A stretch of DNA of 64,000 nt from Verrucomicrobiota bacterium (lineage in GTDB: Bacteria > Verrucomicrobiota > Verrucomicrobiia > Verrucomicrobiales > DEV007). The notes under the pieces were generated by a model. The model did not search any database. It was not told the origin of the DNA and saw only the letters and a program-made list of their open reading frames with translations. The stretch is taken from NCBI GenBank assembly GCA_018970725.1, contig JAGWVU010000014.1:1-64000 (forward strand). Direction: 5' to 3'. Made by a program: the position numbers and the translations under genes. Shown here in pieces: positions 16,536 to 25,694 of this stretch. Position 1 is the first letter of the stretch. Every line of letters begins with the position of its first letter.

Positions 16536-16856
16536 CTATGGAAAGACATTTTCCGTGACCCATTGCAGATAGGAAGCCGATCCCGCGGCGGCCGGCCAAG
16601 CGATGATTTCCGGCACTTCATAGGGGTGGAGACCGGACAACCGCTCCTGCAATCCCGGGAACGCGGTGCGCGTTGTCTTGATGAGCGCCGGGATTTCCGC
16701 CCCGGTTTCCACGGAGCCGCGCCATCGGTAGATCGACTCCGCCGCAGGCAGCAAATTGACGCAGGCGGCGACTTGCTCCTCCACCAACCTGGTGCCAATT
16801 TGACGCGCGGTGGCGAGATCGGGAAAAGTCGTTAACACGATCCATACTTCGTCCAT
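16536..16856 (-). CDS. cutA: CutA divalent-cation tolerance protein
   Basis: A 106-aa protein of the trimeric CutA1 family, linked to copper tolerance. Family signatures are visible: VWIVLTTFPDLATARQIGTRLVEE, split as TTFPDLATA and LVEEQVAACVN, then YRWRG and HPYEVPEI. Length matches the family. It is divergent from the PAS kinase gene with only 18 bp between start codons, so their promoters must overlap the opposite coding sequences. Confidence 0.92.
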   Translation of the reverse strand: MDEVWIVLTTFPDLATARQIGTRLVEEQVAACVNLLPAAESIYRWRGSVETGAEIPALIKTTRTAFPGLQERLSGLHPYEVPEIIAWPAAAGSASYLQWVTENVFP

Positions 16857-16860
16857 GCGT

Positions 16861-16866
16861 GGGAGG
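16861..16866 (+). promoter_or_regulatory. Strong Shine-Dalgarno site of the PAS kinase gene
   Basis: GGGAGG lies 8 nt before the ATG at 16875. It is among the best ribosome-binding sites in the window, in contrast to the many starts that have none. Confidence 0.7.
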
Positions 16867-16874
16867 ATAGCACC

Positions 16875-18050
16875 ATGAAGGCAGGTTTTCTGGAAAAGCT
16901 CATCAAACGGGTGGGCCGGATCGAACCCGGTGAGGTCCAGGGATTCCTCATCCGCCTGATGCAGGAGAAGGGGTTCCTTGAGCGCGTCTTCGAAGCCTTA
17001 CAGGAGGGTGTGGTCATCACCGACGCCAACGGGATCATCACCTACCTCAACAAAGCGACGGCTGATATCTTCGCCCTGCGGCGCTCCGCCTCCGTGGGAG
17101 AGCCGGCGGGCCGGGTTTTTTCGGGGATCGACTGGGACATGCTGGCCGGACACAACAAGGTGGTGAGCCGGGACCTCGAGGTCTTCTATCCGGCCAACCG
17201 CTATCTCAACATCTACCTCGCGCCCATCGATGACGCGGGGCTGATTCTAGGCCGGGTCATGATCATCCGGGACGTCACGCGGCACCGCCGGGTGGAGGCG
17301 GAAAAGATCGAGTCCGAGACCCTGAACGTCCTCACATTGTTGGCCGCGGGGGTGGCGCATGAGATCGGGAATCCCCTGAATTCCCTCAACATCCACCTGC
17401 AACTCGCGGAACGGAAGCTCGCCAAGGCCCCGCCCAAGCTGCGCGAGGAATTGCGCGGGATCCTCGCGGTGTCCCGCGGCGAGATCAAGAGGCTCGATTC
17501 CATCGTGAAGAATTTCCTCGCCGCAATCCGTCCGACCACGCCGAATCTGGAGAGCCATCATCTCAACCGCTTGCTTCAGGACTCGCTCCGGGTCCTCGAA
17601 CCGGAGGTGGCGGACCGCAGCATCGAGGTGGTCCTCGAGTTGCATTCCTCCCTGCCGGCCATGACGATCGACGGAGATCAGGTCAAGCAGGCGTTCTACA
17701 ATCTGATCCGGAACGCCTGCCAGGGGATTGGCACCGGGGGCGTCTTGCGCATCCGCACCGACATGGACGAGGACAACGTCTTCGTCCGCTTCATCGACAA
17801 CGGGGGAGGCATTTCGCCCCAGGACATGGCGAATCTTTTCAAGCCCTACTTCACGACCAAGGCGACCGGCTCTGGCCTCGGTCTGCTCATCGTACGCCGC
17901 ATCATGCGGGAACACGGAGGCGAGATCGAGTTGGAAAGCGAGCCGGGGATCGGGACCACGGTGACCTGCTATTTTCCCCGGTTGGACCGCCGGATGCGTC
18001 TCCTGCAGGCAAAAGGGGACGAATCCAAGGAAGAAGTGATCGACGTCTGA
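16875..18050 (+). CDS. PAS-domain sensor histidine kinase (NtrB-like)
   Basis: A 391-aa soluble histidine kinase. A PAS domain covers about residues 35-145 (VFEALQEGVVITDANGIITY). The H-box VAHEIGNPLN has the phospho-acceptor H162. The ATPase domain shows QVKQAFYNLIRNACQGI (N-box), DNGGGI and GSGLGLLIVRRI. No membrane segment is seen, so it senses an internal signal. No response regulator lies next to it. A strong Shine-Dalgarno site precedes it. It ends 14 bp from the convergent leuD. Confidence 0.9.
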   Translation: MKAGFLEKLIKRVGRIEPGEVQGFLIRLMQEKGFLERVFEALQEGVVITDANGIITYLNKATADIFALRRSASVGEPAGRVFSGIDWDMLAGHNKVVSRDLEVFYPANRYLNIYLAPIDDAGLILGRVMIIRDVTRHRRVEAEKIESETLNVLTLLAAGVAHEIGNPLNSLNIHLQLAERKLAKAPPKLREELRGILAVSRGEIKRLDSIVKNFLAAIRPTTPNLESHHLNRLLQDSLRVLEPEVADRSIEVVLELHSSLPAMTIDGDQVKQAFYNLIRNACQGIGTGGVLRIRTDMDEDNVFVRFIDNGGGISPQDMANLFKPYFTTKATGSGLGLLIVRRIMREHGGEIELESEPGIGTTVTCYFPRLDRRMRLLQAKGDESKEEVIDV

Positions 18051-18064
18051 GTCGGAACCGCGGG

Positions 18065-18667
18065 TCAGGGACAGGCCATGTAGGGGAGCGACGCGGCCGT
18101 GCTTTCCACTTGGGAGGAGCCTTCCAGCAGTTCTCCGATCGGGTCCCAGCGCCCGTTCACGAGGGCATCGTGAGCGGTGGTGGGGATGCCGGCGGGGAAG
18201 ACCTGGGCACCGTGGCGGACTTCCCGCGCTTCCACGTCCACGGTCACTTCCAAGGACGGGTCCGCATCCACGGCGGCGGCGAGTTTGGCGAGGTCCGCCT
18301 CCGCCAGCGTGACGCAGGGAATGGCCAGGGTGGTGCAGTTTCCGAAGAAAATTTCCGCGAAACTTCCGGCCACGACGGCGCGGAAGCCGTGTCGGTGGAG
18401 GGCTTGGGGCGCATGTTCCCGGGAACTGCCGCAACCGAAATTCATCCCGGAAATCAAAATCGAGGCCCCGGCGCGCTCCGGCGCGTTCATCGGGTGCGGC
18501 CTGGGGTTTCCGTCCTGTTGGAAGCGGACATCATAAAAGGCGTAGGCACCCAAGCCCTCGAACGTCACGCATTTCATGAAGCGGGCCGGGATGATGCGGT
18601 CGGTATCAATATCGTTTCCCGGGACATGGACAGCCCGGCCGATGACTTGTTGGATGCGTGGAAGCAT
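18065..18667 (-). CDS. leuD: 3-isopropylmalate dehydratase small subunit
   Basis: This 200-aa subunit pairs with LeuC to isomerise 2-isopropylmalate to 3-isopropylmalate in leucine synthesis. Family signatures are GNDIDTDRIIPARFM near the N-terminus and the swivelling-domain loop GMNFGCGSSREHAPQAL. Length is normal. It is the last gene of leuC-VOC-leuD, 24 nt after the VOC gene. Confidence 0.94.
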   Translation of the reverse strand: MLPRIQQVIGRAVHVPGNDIDTDRIIPARFMKCVTFEGLGAYAFYDVRFQQDGNPRPHPMNAPERAGASILISGMNFGCGSSREHAPQALHRHGFRAVVAGSFAEIFFGNCTTLAIPCVTLAEADLAKLAAAVDADPSLEVTVDVEAREVRHGAQVFPAGIPTTAHDALVNGRWDPIGELLEGSSQVESTAASLPYMACP

Positions 18668-18691
18668 GGGATGGGATTCGGAAAGAAAGGT

Positions 18692-19078
18692 TCAGGTGCT
18701 TTCGGCGGGAGGTTCGAGATTGGCCGGGCAGGCCACTTCCCAGAGATGGCCGTCCGGGTCCGCGAAACAGGTGGAGTAACCGCCCCAGATGGCTTGGTGC
18801 GGTCCCGTCACGACCCGTCCTCCGGCCCGTGCGGCGGCTTGCGACAGCCTCCGCACGGCCTCGTTGTCGGGAACATTCCGGGACAGCGTGATCTTGGTGA
18901 CGGGGCCTTGCTCGGATTTGGTGACGGCGTGGAGGCCGAAGGGGATCTCGCCAAAGTTCAGGACCACCAGATTTTCCCGGCGGTCGACCACCCCCAGACC
19001 GAGCCCGTCCCGGTAAAAGGCGAGGGCCTTTTCGAGATCGTGCACCCCGAGGGTGATGATGGAACCGTGCGCGTCCAA
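18692..19078 (-). CDS. VOC/glyoxalase-family protein between leuC and leuD
   Basis: A 128-aa vicinal-oxygen-chelate protein, made of paired beta-alpha-beta-beta-beta units. Visible features are the N-terminal ITLGVHDLEKALAFYRDGLG and the C-terminal CFADPDGHLWEVA. Typical members bind a metal and act as glyoxalases, dioxygenases or antibiotic-binding proteins; the reaction here is unknown. The gaps to leuC (15 nt) and leuD (24 nt) place it in the leucine operon. Confidence 0.88.
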   Translation of the reverse strand: MDAHGSIITLGVHDLEKALAFYRDGLGLGVVDRRENLVVLNFGEIPFGLHAVTKSEQGPVTKITLSRNVPDNEAVRRLSQAAARAGGRVVTGPHQAIWGGYSTCFADPDGHLWEVACPANLEPPAEST

Positions 19079-19093
19079 GTCGGTCGGTCGGTA

Positions 19094-20509
19094 TCAGGAC
19101 GTCGCCAGATCGAAGACCTCGCGGGCATCGGCCACCTTGCCTTCGATGGCGGCGGCCGCGACCATGACGGGGCTCATGAGGATGGTGCGGCCGGTGGGGC
19201 TGCCCTGGCGTCCCTTGAAGTTCCGGTTGCTGGAACTGGCGCAGAGTTGATCCCCCACCAGCTTGTCCGGATTCATGGCGAGACACATGGAACATCCGGC
19301 CTCACGCCACTCCCACCCGGCTTCGGTGAAGATCCGGTCGATCCCCTCGTTGCGGCAGAGGACATCCACGATCTGGGAGCCGGGCACCGCGATGGCCTTC
19401 ACGCCCGGGGCCACCTTCGTCCCCCGGATGCGGGCGGCGACCTCGCGGAAATCCGAGAGCCTTCCGTTGGTGCAGCTGCCGATGAAACAGACATCGACCG
19501 GGATGCCCTTCACCGGGGTTCCCGGAGAAAGCTTCATGTAGTCCAGAGCCTCCTGGAGAGAGGCGGCGGCGGCGGCGTCCAGCCCCTCGAAGTGCGGGAT
19601 GGTTTCCCCGATGAAGACCCCTTGGTCCGGGCTGATTCCCCACGTGACACTCGGCGCGATCTCCTCGGCGCGGAAGATGACATGGTCGTCGTAGGCGCAA
19701 TCCGGGTCGCTGGCGAAGCTTTTCCAGCGTGCCACCGCTTCATCCCACGCGGCGCCCTCCGGGGAATAGGGGCGGCCTTTGAGATAAGCGTAGGTTTTCT
19801 CGTCCGGGTTCACGTAACCGCAGCGGGCCCCGCCCTCGATCGACATGTTGCAGACGGTCATCCGTTCCTCCATCGACATCCGGTCGAAGACCTCGCCACC
19901 GTATTCGTAGGCGTAGCCGATGCCGCCGTTGGCCCCGAGTTTTTTGATGAGGTGGAGGATGACATCCTTGGCATAGACGCCCGGCCGCAGGGAACCGGTG
20001 ACCTCGATCCGGCGCACCTTGAGCTTGGACAGGGCCATGGTTTGGGTGGCGAGGATGTCCCGCACCTGGGTGGTGCCGATGCCGAAAGCGATCGCGCCGA
20101 AGGCTCCGTGGGTGGCGGTGTGGGAATCCCCGCAGGCGATGGTGGAACCCGGCTGGGTGATGCCTTGTTCGGGCCCGACGACGTGGACAATGCCCTGGCG
20201 GCCGCTGGAAAGGTCGAAGTAAGTGATGCCGAAGTCCCGCGCGTTGCGGCGGAGTTCCTTGATCATGCCGTCCGCCAGGGGATCGGAGAAGGGCTCCTGA
20301 CGTTGATCGGTCGGGACGATGTGATCGACGGTGGCGAAGGTGCGATGCGGGAACTTCACGCCGAGACCGAGATCCCGCAACATGCCGAACGCTTGCGGGC
20401 TGGTCACCTCGTGGATGAGATGGGTCCCGATCAGAAGTTGCGTCTGGCCGTTGGACAGGCGGCGGACGGTGTGTGCTTCCCAAACCTTTTCAAAAAGACT
20501 TTTCCCCAT
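19094..20509 (-). CDS. leuC: 3-isopropylmalate dehydratase large subunit
   Basis: This 471-aa aconitase-family subunit carries the [4Fe-4S] cluster. Cluster cysteines are visible in [10 protein letters not shown] and the [10 protein letters not shown] pair. The substrate region [20 protein letters not shown] is intact. Length is typical of the bacterial LeuC type. In the leader, a small inverted repeat (CCCGC 20520-20524, GCGGG 20532-20536) lies just before the start; its meaning is unclear. Confidence 0.95.
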   Translation of the reverse strand: MGKSLFEKVWEAHTVRRLSNGQTQLLIGTHLIHEVTSPQAFGMLRDLGLGVKFPHRTFATVDHIVPTDQRQEPFSDPLADGMIKELRRNARDFGITYFDLSSGRQGIVHVVGPEQGITQPGSTIACGDSHTATHGAFGAIAFGIGTTQVRDILATQTMALSKLKVRRIEVTGSLRPGVYAKDVILHLIKKLGANGGIGYAYEYGGEVFDRMSMEERMTVCNMSIEGGARCGYVNPDEKTYAYLKGRPYSPEGAAWDEAVARWKSFASDPDCAYDDHVIFRAEEIAPSVTWGISPDQGVFIGETIPHFEGLDAAAAASLQEALDYMKLSPGTPVKGIPVDVCFIGSCTNGRLSDFREVAARIRGTKVAPGVKAIAVPGSQIVDVLCRNEGIDRIFTEAGWEWREAGCSMCLAMNPDKLVGDQLCASSSNRNFKGRQGSPTGRTILMSPVMVAAAAIEGKVADAREVFDLATS

Positions 20510-20669
20510 AGGACGACGACCCGCTTCGAGTGCGGGAGGGAGGATGGTAGCACAAGAAATGAATGGCGCTGTCGAAAAATGGAGCAGTCTCCTAGAGAAA
20601 TGAGAGGTTTACGCTTGGAAAGCCGCGAATTTCACTTTCGGAGTTGCCAGTCCTTTGCTAGGGTCCCTC

Positions 20670-20993
20670 ATGAAACTTACCAGATTTTTGGTTCTTGGCG
20701 GCCTTGCTTCCGTTGCCTTCCTGGGCGCCGGTTGTTTCGAACAACCCAGCACCAAAGCCCCCGAGGCACCGGTGAAGGAAGAGGTCAAGAAGGTCGAGGC
20801 TCCCAAGCCGGCCGCCCCCGCGCCGACTCCGGCTCCCGCCCCGGCTCCGAAACCTGCAGCCCCGGCTCCCGCGCCGACTCCGGCTCCGGCTCCCGCAGCG
20901 CCTGCCCCGACCCCGGCTCCCGCGGTTCCTGCCCCTGCAGCTCCGGCCGCCCCGGCTCCAGCTCCGGCGGCCCCGGCCCAGCCGAATCCCTGA
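20670..20993 (+). CDS. Proline/alanine-rich small lipoprotein
   Basis: A 107-aa protein with a lipoprotein signal peptide: MKLTRFLVLGGLASVAFL followed by the lipobox GAGC, so it should be lipid-anchored after cleavage before that cysteine. After a short charged segment (EEVKKVEAPK) the rest is low-complexity PAPAPTPAP-type sequence. Such tails act as extended, flexible spacers across the periplasm or wall. The ATG at 20670 is chosen because it gives a proper signal peptide. No catalytic domain is present. Confidence 0.75.
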   Translation: MKLTRFLVLGGLASVAFLGAGCFEQPSTKAPEAPVKEEVKKVEAPKPAAPAPTPAPAPAPKPAAPAPAPTPAPAPAAPAPTPAPAVPAPAAPAAPAPAPAAPAQPNP

Positions 20994-21004
20994 TTTGATC
21001 CCGT

Positions 21005-21028
21005 TCCGCTTCCTTTCCGGTAAGCGGA
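21005..21028. terminator. Possible bidirectional stem-loop terminator
   Basis: TCCGCTT and AAGCGGA form a 7-bp stem with a 10-nt loop between two convergent genes (lipoprotein and AEC transporter). There is no clear T-run on either side, so intrinsic termination is uncertain. Confidence 0.35.
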
Positions 21029-21064
21029 TCCTGACTTCATTTCGACCGCCCGGTGGTTTGGGAC

Positions 21065-22003
21065 TCAGAGCCCGAGCCACCGGGCTCCCCATTTCAAGAT
21101 CCAAGGCATGGTTCCCAAACTGGCCATGGTGGTGACCACCACGACCTGGATCGCGGTGGCAGGATGGCCCCCATACATCCGCGCCAGAACAATCGGGAAA
21201 ACCGCCGCGGGCATGGCCGCTTGCACCAGCAACACTTGCTTGATCGCCACCGGCACAGGCAGGTGGTGGGCCATCAGCAGCATCACCAGCGGGATGGCCG
21301 CGAGACGGAGGACGCTGGCTCCCAGAACCGTGCGGATCTGAAACTTCCATGGTTCCATCCTCGCTTGGGAGGCAATCACCGCCCCGATCGCGAAAAGGGC
21401 GGTCGGCACCGCGCAGGTTCCGAGGGAACGAAGGGTTCCCAGCAATGGGCCCGGCAGCCAGCGGGCGCCTCCGCCATAATGCAGCGCCAGGCCCAGGATC
21501 ACCGCGAGGCAAGGTCCGTTGACGATTGAACGCCAGCCGGCGCCGGAGAGACCGCGGAGCACCATCACCCCGAGCGTCCACATGGCCAGTTCCACGCCCA
21601 TTCCGTGGAGGAAGAGCACGCCGAGCGGCCCTTCCCCGAAGAGGGCCACAAGCACCGGCAAGGCCATGAATCCATAGTTCTGGATCGCGGTGACGACCGT
21701 GAAGGTGCGTTGTCCCTGACCCTGTTTGAAGAGAAGTAGCCGGGCCGCCAGAGCGCTCATCACGAGGCCCGCGGTCACGGATGCGTAGCCGGTGGCGAGG
21801 GCCCAGCCCACGGTGCCGACGTCACTCAGCAGAGGATCGCCGATCACTTTGCCGAGAATGAAGCACGGGAAAAAGAGGTTGAGATTGAGCCGCATCAATC
21901 CCGTCTCGAAGGCGGGCTCCATCCAGCCGAAGCGGTGGAAGGCGGCCCCGATGATCACCGTGAGGAAGACCGGGAGGATCGCTTCGAGGATTTGCGGAAT
22001 CAT
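21065..22003 (-). CDS. AEC (auxin efflux carrier) family transporter
   Basis: A 312-aa membrane protein with about ten hydrophobic segments arranged as two repeats of five, as in the AEC/bile-arsenite-riboflavin superfamily. The start MIPQILEAILPVFLTVIIG is typical. Bacterial members export dicarboxylates or related organic acids; the substrate here is not known. It is the last gene of a leftward run ctp-vanZ-tauE-AEC, 29 nt after the TauE-like gene. Confidence 0.88.
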   Translation of the reverse strand: MIPQILEAILPVFLTVIIGAAFHRFGWMEPAFETGLMRLNLNLFFPCFILGKVIGDPLLSDVGTVGWALATGYASVTAGLVMSALAARLLLFKQGQGQRTFTVVTAIQNYGFMALPVLVALFGEGPLGVLFLHGMGVELAMWTLGVMVLRGLSGAGWRSIVNGPCLAVILGLALHYGGGARWLPGPLLGTLRSLGTCAVPTALFAIGAVIASQARMEPWKFQIRTVLGASVLRLAAIPLVMLLMAHHLPVPVAIKQVLLVQAAMPAAVFPIVLARMYGGHPATAIQVVVVTTMASLGTMPWILKWGARWLGL

Positions 22004-22032
22004 TGGCGGAGGTCGCGAGCCGGATGAACCGC

Positions 22033-22809
22033 TTACGGGATGCCGGGCGGGTTCACGATCCGGGGGCCGAGGATGGCGTAGACCAGGCCGAGCAACCCGA
22101 CCATGAGGAACACCCCGGTCCGGAGCGTGGTCTGATCCGCGCGGTTCAAGAGGTGGGACCCCAACAAGAGGCCTGTCAGGGTGGCCGGGGTGGTCCAGAG
22201 GAGCAGGTTCAGGACCTGGGGTTCGAAGAATCCGTTGGTTCCCATAAGCAGCATCCGGTAGCCCGCTCCGGCCATGAACACGACTTGCAGCGTCGCCACG
22301 GTCTGGGACTTGCCCCACGGCTGGCTGTAAGCGTAGGCCACAATCGGAGGACCGCTGATGTTGAAGGCCCCGCCGAAAAAGCCTCCGGCCAGGCCGAAAG
22401 GAAGCGCGAGCCGTTTGTGGATGACGAAGAGCGGACTCTTGCGGAGACCCTGCCAGAGATCAAAGGCGGAAAAGAGGAAAAGGACGACGCCGAAGAGACG
22501 GATGAACCAGCCGCCATCGGAATGCCGGGTGGTGAAGTGAAAGCCCAGATAAGTTCCGATCAGGGTGCCGAGGGTAAGGCCCAGGGCGGGACGCAGGGAG
22601 AAGCCCCCGCCATGGCGCTTCAGCAAGACGACCGGAATAAGGATGGAGTTGACCGCCACGAGGGTGAGGCTGGCCTGCCAGTCCGCTTGGAGCAGGGGCA
22701 GCAAAGCCATGCCGACGATGGCGAAGCCGAAGCCCGTGAGGCCTTGGACAAAACCGGCGGCGGCCAGGACCACACCGATCCCCACGATCTGGAAAGCCGT
22801 TCCGTTCAT
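22033..22809 (-). CDS. TauE/SafE family anion permease
   Basis: A 258-aa membrane protein with about eight hydrophobic segments. The repeated GF motifs of the TauE/SafE family are visible (GFVQGLTGFGFAIVGMALLP near the start, GLAGGFFGGAFNISGPP in the second half). Members move sulfite, sulfoacetate or other organosulfur anions. Its ATG overlaps the VanZ stop codon as ATGA (22809-22806), so translation is probably coupled. Confidence 0.88.
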   Translation of the reverse strand: MNGTAFQIVGIGVVLAAAGFVQGLTGFGFAIVGMALLPLLQADWQASLTLVAVNSILIPVVLLKRHGGGFSLRPALGLTLGTLIGTYLGFHFTTRHSDGGWFIRLFGVVLFLFSAFDLWQGLRKSPLFVIHKRLALPFGLAGGFFGGAFNISGPPIVAYAYSQPWGKSQTVATLQVVFMAGAGYRMLLMGTNGFFEPQVLNLLLWTTPATLTGLLLGSHLLNRADQTTLRTGVFLMVGLLGLVYAILGPRIVNPPGIP

Positions 22810-23177
22810 GAAGTTGAGACCGGGATCCGGCCCCGGAGAAGACGCGCCACGCCCAAGGCCAAAAGGATGCCGAAAAGGTTCGCCAAGCCATCGGCGAACT
22901 CCGGGGTCCGGCGCGGGACGAGGCCCTGACCAGCTTCCATGAGGATGCCCCAACCGAAAAGAAAACCGGTCACCCGGAGCGGGTGGTTCCGGAAAGCGAG
23001 AAGCCCGAGGATTCCCAACAGGCAATAGGCGGTCGTGTGCTTGAACTTGTCCGAGATTCCGGACGGAGGCTGGAGGGCTCCGGGGGCCAGAGAGAGCCAG
23101 GTGACCACGGCCAGAGCAGTCAGGAAGGCGGCTTTGAGCGCCAGATCAGCCGATGGTTTCGGTATCGCGACGGGCAT
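22806..23177 (-). CDS. VanZ-like membrane protein
   Basis: A 123-aa protein with four hydrophobic segments and the VanZ-family signature SDKFKHTTAYCLLG (usually DKxxHxxAY). The C-terminal half has RRTPEFADGLANLFGILLA, matching the conserved RxxxxxDxxxNxxG pattern. VanZ proteins are linked to low-level glycopeptide tolerance, but most have no known role. The start MPVAIPKPSAD is preferred over an upstream extension because the latter lacks homologous character. Translation appears coupled to the TauE-like gene. Confidence 0.82.
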   Translation of the reverse strand: MPVAIPKPSADLALKAAFLTALAVVTWLSLAPGALQPPSGISDKFKHTTAYCLLGILGLLAFRNHPLRVTGFLFGWGILMEAGQGLVPRRTPEFADGLANLFGILLALGVARLLRGRIPVSTS

Positions 23178-23236
23178 GAACGGCGGGACGCTGCACGTGC
23201 CCGCGCCCTTCTGCAACCGGCAAGTCCGGGGTTGCC

Positions 23237-25567
23237 TCAGTTTGGGGCCGATGCCGGAGCCGGAGCCGGCTTTTCAGCGAAGCGGGGGACCGGGGTCCGG
23301 GTGAGTTGGATCAAATCCTCCAGAGTGGCAATGGCCTCCCGCTTGACGTAGTTCATGGCGTGGGGCGGTTCCAAAGCACGCTCCTCGGCGGTGCGTTCCT
23401 TGCGCACCCCGGTCATCATGCCACTCAGTTCCTGATCCGAGATCTCCGAGAGCAACCGGAGTTTTTCGTTCGCCAGATCATCCAGGGTGAGACTGTAGGT
23501 GGAAAAAAGACCCTTTTCCGATTCGCGGAGCTTCGCATAGCGGGCCTTCATGGCTTCGGTGCGGGCCTTGGACTTGGCGTCTTGCTCCTCGATTTCGGTG
23601 ATCCGAATCTTCTTGTTCAGGGAGAGGGAATTCTGCTCCTTGCGCTTGGTGAAGCGGGCGATTTCCTCCCGGACCCATTGGAAATCCGGATCGGCGGTCA
23701 CGCGTTCCTTGGAGCGCCGGGCCAGTTCCTCGATGGGGAGGGGGGATTTCGGATCAAAGAGGGCGAACTTCTGGCTCTCGATCTCGTCGTAGGGCAAAGA
23801 GTTCTTCATGGAAAGCTCACCGATCTCCATGACTTCCGTGAGGGAGGGAAGATGGATGTCGGGGACGACCCCCTTGCCTTGGGTGGAGCCGCCGGCGATT
23901 CGGTAGAACTTCTGGATGGTGAGTTTCAGCGCCCCCTGCTGGTTGTCGTCTCCACCGGGGATCATCAGGTTGAACTGGTTGGTCGTCACCGGGAGGAGCT
24001 GTTGCACGGTTCCCTTGCCAAAGGTGGACTGTTCACCCACCACCACGGCCCGGTTGTAGTCCTGCAGGGCGGCCGCAAGGATCTCGCTGGCCGAGGCGCT
24101 GGATTTGCTGGTCAGCAGAACCAACGGGCCGGAGTAGACCGGTTGGGCCGAGGGCGAGGTCTTCACGTCGCGGTTCTCGCGGCTGTCGCGCGATTGCACC
24201 ACGGGTCCGCGGGGAATGAAGAGCCCGGTGAGGTTGATGGCCTCCTCAAGGGAACCTCCTCCGTTTTGGCTGAGGTCAAGGATCAGGCCGTCGATCTTCT
24301 CCTTCATGAGGCGGGTCAAAAGCCGCTCCGTGTCCTTGGTGACGCTGGTCTGGCCGGTATCCATGTCACTGTAAAACGAGGGAAGGTCGATCCACCCGAG
24401 ACGGAGAGGCTGGCCTTGGGCGTCCTTGGTCTCAATTAACTCCGCACGGGCCAGGCTTTCCTTGAGCTCCACCCGGTTCCGCTTGATCAGGATATCGACG
24501 GTGTTGGAAGGATCCTTGCCGTTCGGAATGACCCGCAACCGCACGACGGAACCGCGTTTCCCACGGATCAAATCCACCACCTTCTGGAGTTTCATGTGCA
24601 GGATGTCCTGCATCTCCCCGCCCGCTCCCTGACCCACGTGGGTGATGCGGTCACCGACCTGCAATTCGCTCGAGGTTTGCGCCGGCCCCCCGACGACCAA
24701 GCCCTTGATCTCCGCATGCCCGCTGTCCGTCATGCTCAGGAGGGCTCCGATCCCGTCCAGGGATTTCTGCATCGAGATCCGGAAATTGTCGTATTCCGAG
24801 CGGGTGAAGTATTCGGAGTGCGGATCGTAGGCGTGAGCGAGGGCCTTCAGGAAGAAGCCGACGACCTCCTCGGGTGAGTTTTCGTTGATCGATTCCAGGA
24901 TCCGGTCATAGCGCTTGGCCAGAATCTCCTTGGGGCTCTTCTGGGTGCCATCGGCATTCTTCTCCGCAGGATCCTCTTCCTCGGCCGCGTCTTCCCCGGG
25001 CGTCTTGTTGGGCTTTTCCCGGCGGATCACCTCCTGGAGCAACTCGTTTTCGAGCATCCGGGACCAAAGCTCATCCGCCGCCGCCTCGTCCGCGGGCCAC
25101 TTGGCATCCTTGCGGCTCACCTCGATCGTGGCGTCCGAATCAAAGGTGAATTCTTTGGTCTTGAGCAATTGCTGGACTTTGGCGATCCGGTCGGAAACCC
25201 GGGTCTTGTAAAGACTGTAAATCTCCTGGGCCGCGCCGACGTTCTGCATCAGGAGCAGATCGTCCAGCTTGTCCCGAAACTTGGTGTCGAAGAGGTCGAT
25301 GTCACTCTTCAGAAAATACATCCGACCCATGTCGAGAAACTCGAGGTAGTTGTCGAGCATCTCCCCGGAAACCTTGTCGTTGATCGGCTGGTCGTTGTAA
25401 TGCTCGTGCTGGAGCAGGTTGGCCACCTTGGCCGCGACCTGTCCGAAGTTGTCTCCCTCCCGAGCCGCCAACGATCCGGAGAGGATCAGGTGGGCGAGAA
25501 GCACGATCCCTCCCGCGGGGAGGTTGACACAAAGTTTGGCATCGAGGCTGCCGCGTTGCTTGGCCAT
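23237..25567 (-). CDS. Carboxy-terminal processing protease (tail-specific protease)
   Basis: A 776-aa periplasmic protease of family S41 with the domain order of E. coli Prc. An N-terminal export signal is followed by a helical domain, a PDZ domain (GIGALLSMTDSGHAEIKGLVVGG, beginning near residue 260), the catalytic domain and a DUF3340-type C-terminal domain. The nucleophilic serine lies in TSKSSASASEIL and the lysine in STFGKGTVQQL. It trims or degrades envelope proteins and can affect wall hydrolases. It heads the leftward run that includes vanZ, tauE and AEC genes. Confidence 0.93.
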   Translation of the reverse strand: MAKQRGSLDAKLCVNLPAGGIVLLAHLILSGSLAAREGDNFGQVAAKVANLLQHEHYNDQPINDKVSGEMLDNYLEFLDMGRMYFLKSDIDLFDTKFRDKLDDLLLMQNVGAAQEIYSLYKTRVSDRIAKVQQLLKTKEFTFDSDATIEVSRKDAKWPADEAAADELWSRMLENELLQEVIRREKPNKTPGEDAAEEEDPAEKNADGTQKSPKEILAKRYDRILESINENSPEEVVGFFLKALAHAYDPHSEYFTRSEYDNFRISMQKSLDGIGALLSMTDSGHAEIKGLVVGGPAQTSSELQVGDRITHVGQGAGGEMQDILHMKLQKVVDLIRGKRGSVVRLRVIPNGKDPSNTVDILIKRNRVELKESLARAELIETKDAQGQPLRLGWIDLPSFYSDMDTGQTSVTKDTERLLTRLMKEKIDGLILDLSQNGGGSLEEAINLTGLFIPRGPVVQSRDSRENRDVKTSPSAQPVYSGPLVLLTSKSSASASEILAAALQDYNRAVVVGEQSTFGKGTVQQLLPVTTNQFNLMIPGGDDNQQGALKLTIQKFYRIAGGSTQGKGVVPDIHLPSLTEVMEIGELSMKNSLPYDEIESQKFALFDPKSPLPIEELARRSKERVTADPDFQWVREEIARFTKRKEQNSLSLNKKIRITEIEEQDAKSKARTEAMKARYAKLRESEKGLFSTYSLTLDDLANEKLRLLSEISDQELSGMMTGVRKERTAEERALEPPHAMNYVKREAIATLEDLIQLTRTPVPRFAEKPAPAPASAPN

Positions 25568-25642
25568 GGGTTTCTTGCTGGATAGGCTTGGGGGCGTTCC
25601 GGAAATGCGCGCTGGTGGGGAACCTACACGTCCGGCTCAGCT

Positions 25643-25672
25643 TTGACAGCTTTTTTCCAATTGAAATTCAGT
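25643..25672 (+). promoter_or_regulatory. Predicted promoter of the MBL hydrolase gene
   Basis: A perfect TTGACA (25643-25648), an 18-bp spacer and a weak TTCAGT (25667-25672). Transcription would start near 25679, downstream of an alternative GTG at 25674; this supports the ATG at 25695 as the start. Confidence 0.4.
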
Positions 25673-25694
25673 AGTGGACGGTGGATGTGCCTCC

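Noticed and set aside
18110-20998. 962-codon plus-strand frame opposite leuD, VOC and leuC
   Set aside because: It is antisense to three conserved genes and has no recognisable domain; the start of the lipoprotein gene lies in a different frame.
20609-21040. Gly/Ala-repeat frame on the minus strand
   Set aside because: It is the mirror of the Pro/Ala-coding repeat; the plus strand has the signal peptide and lipobox.
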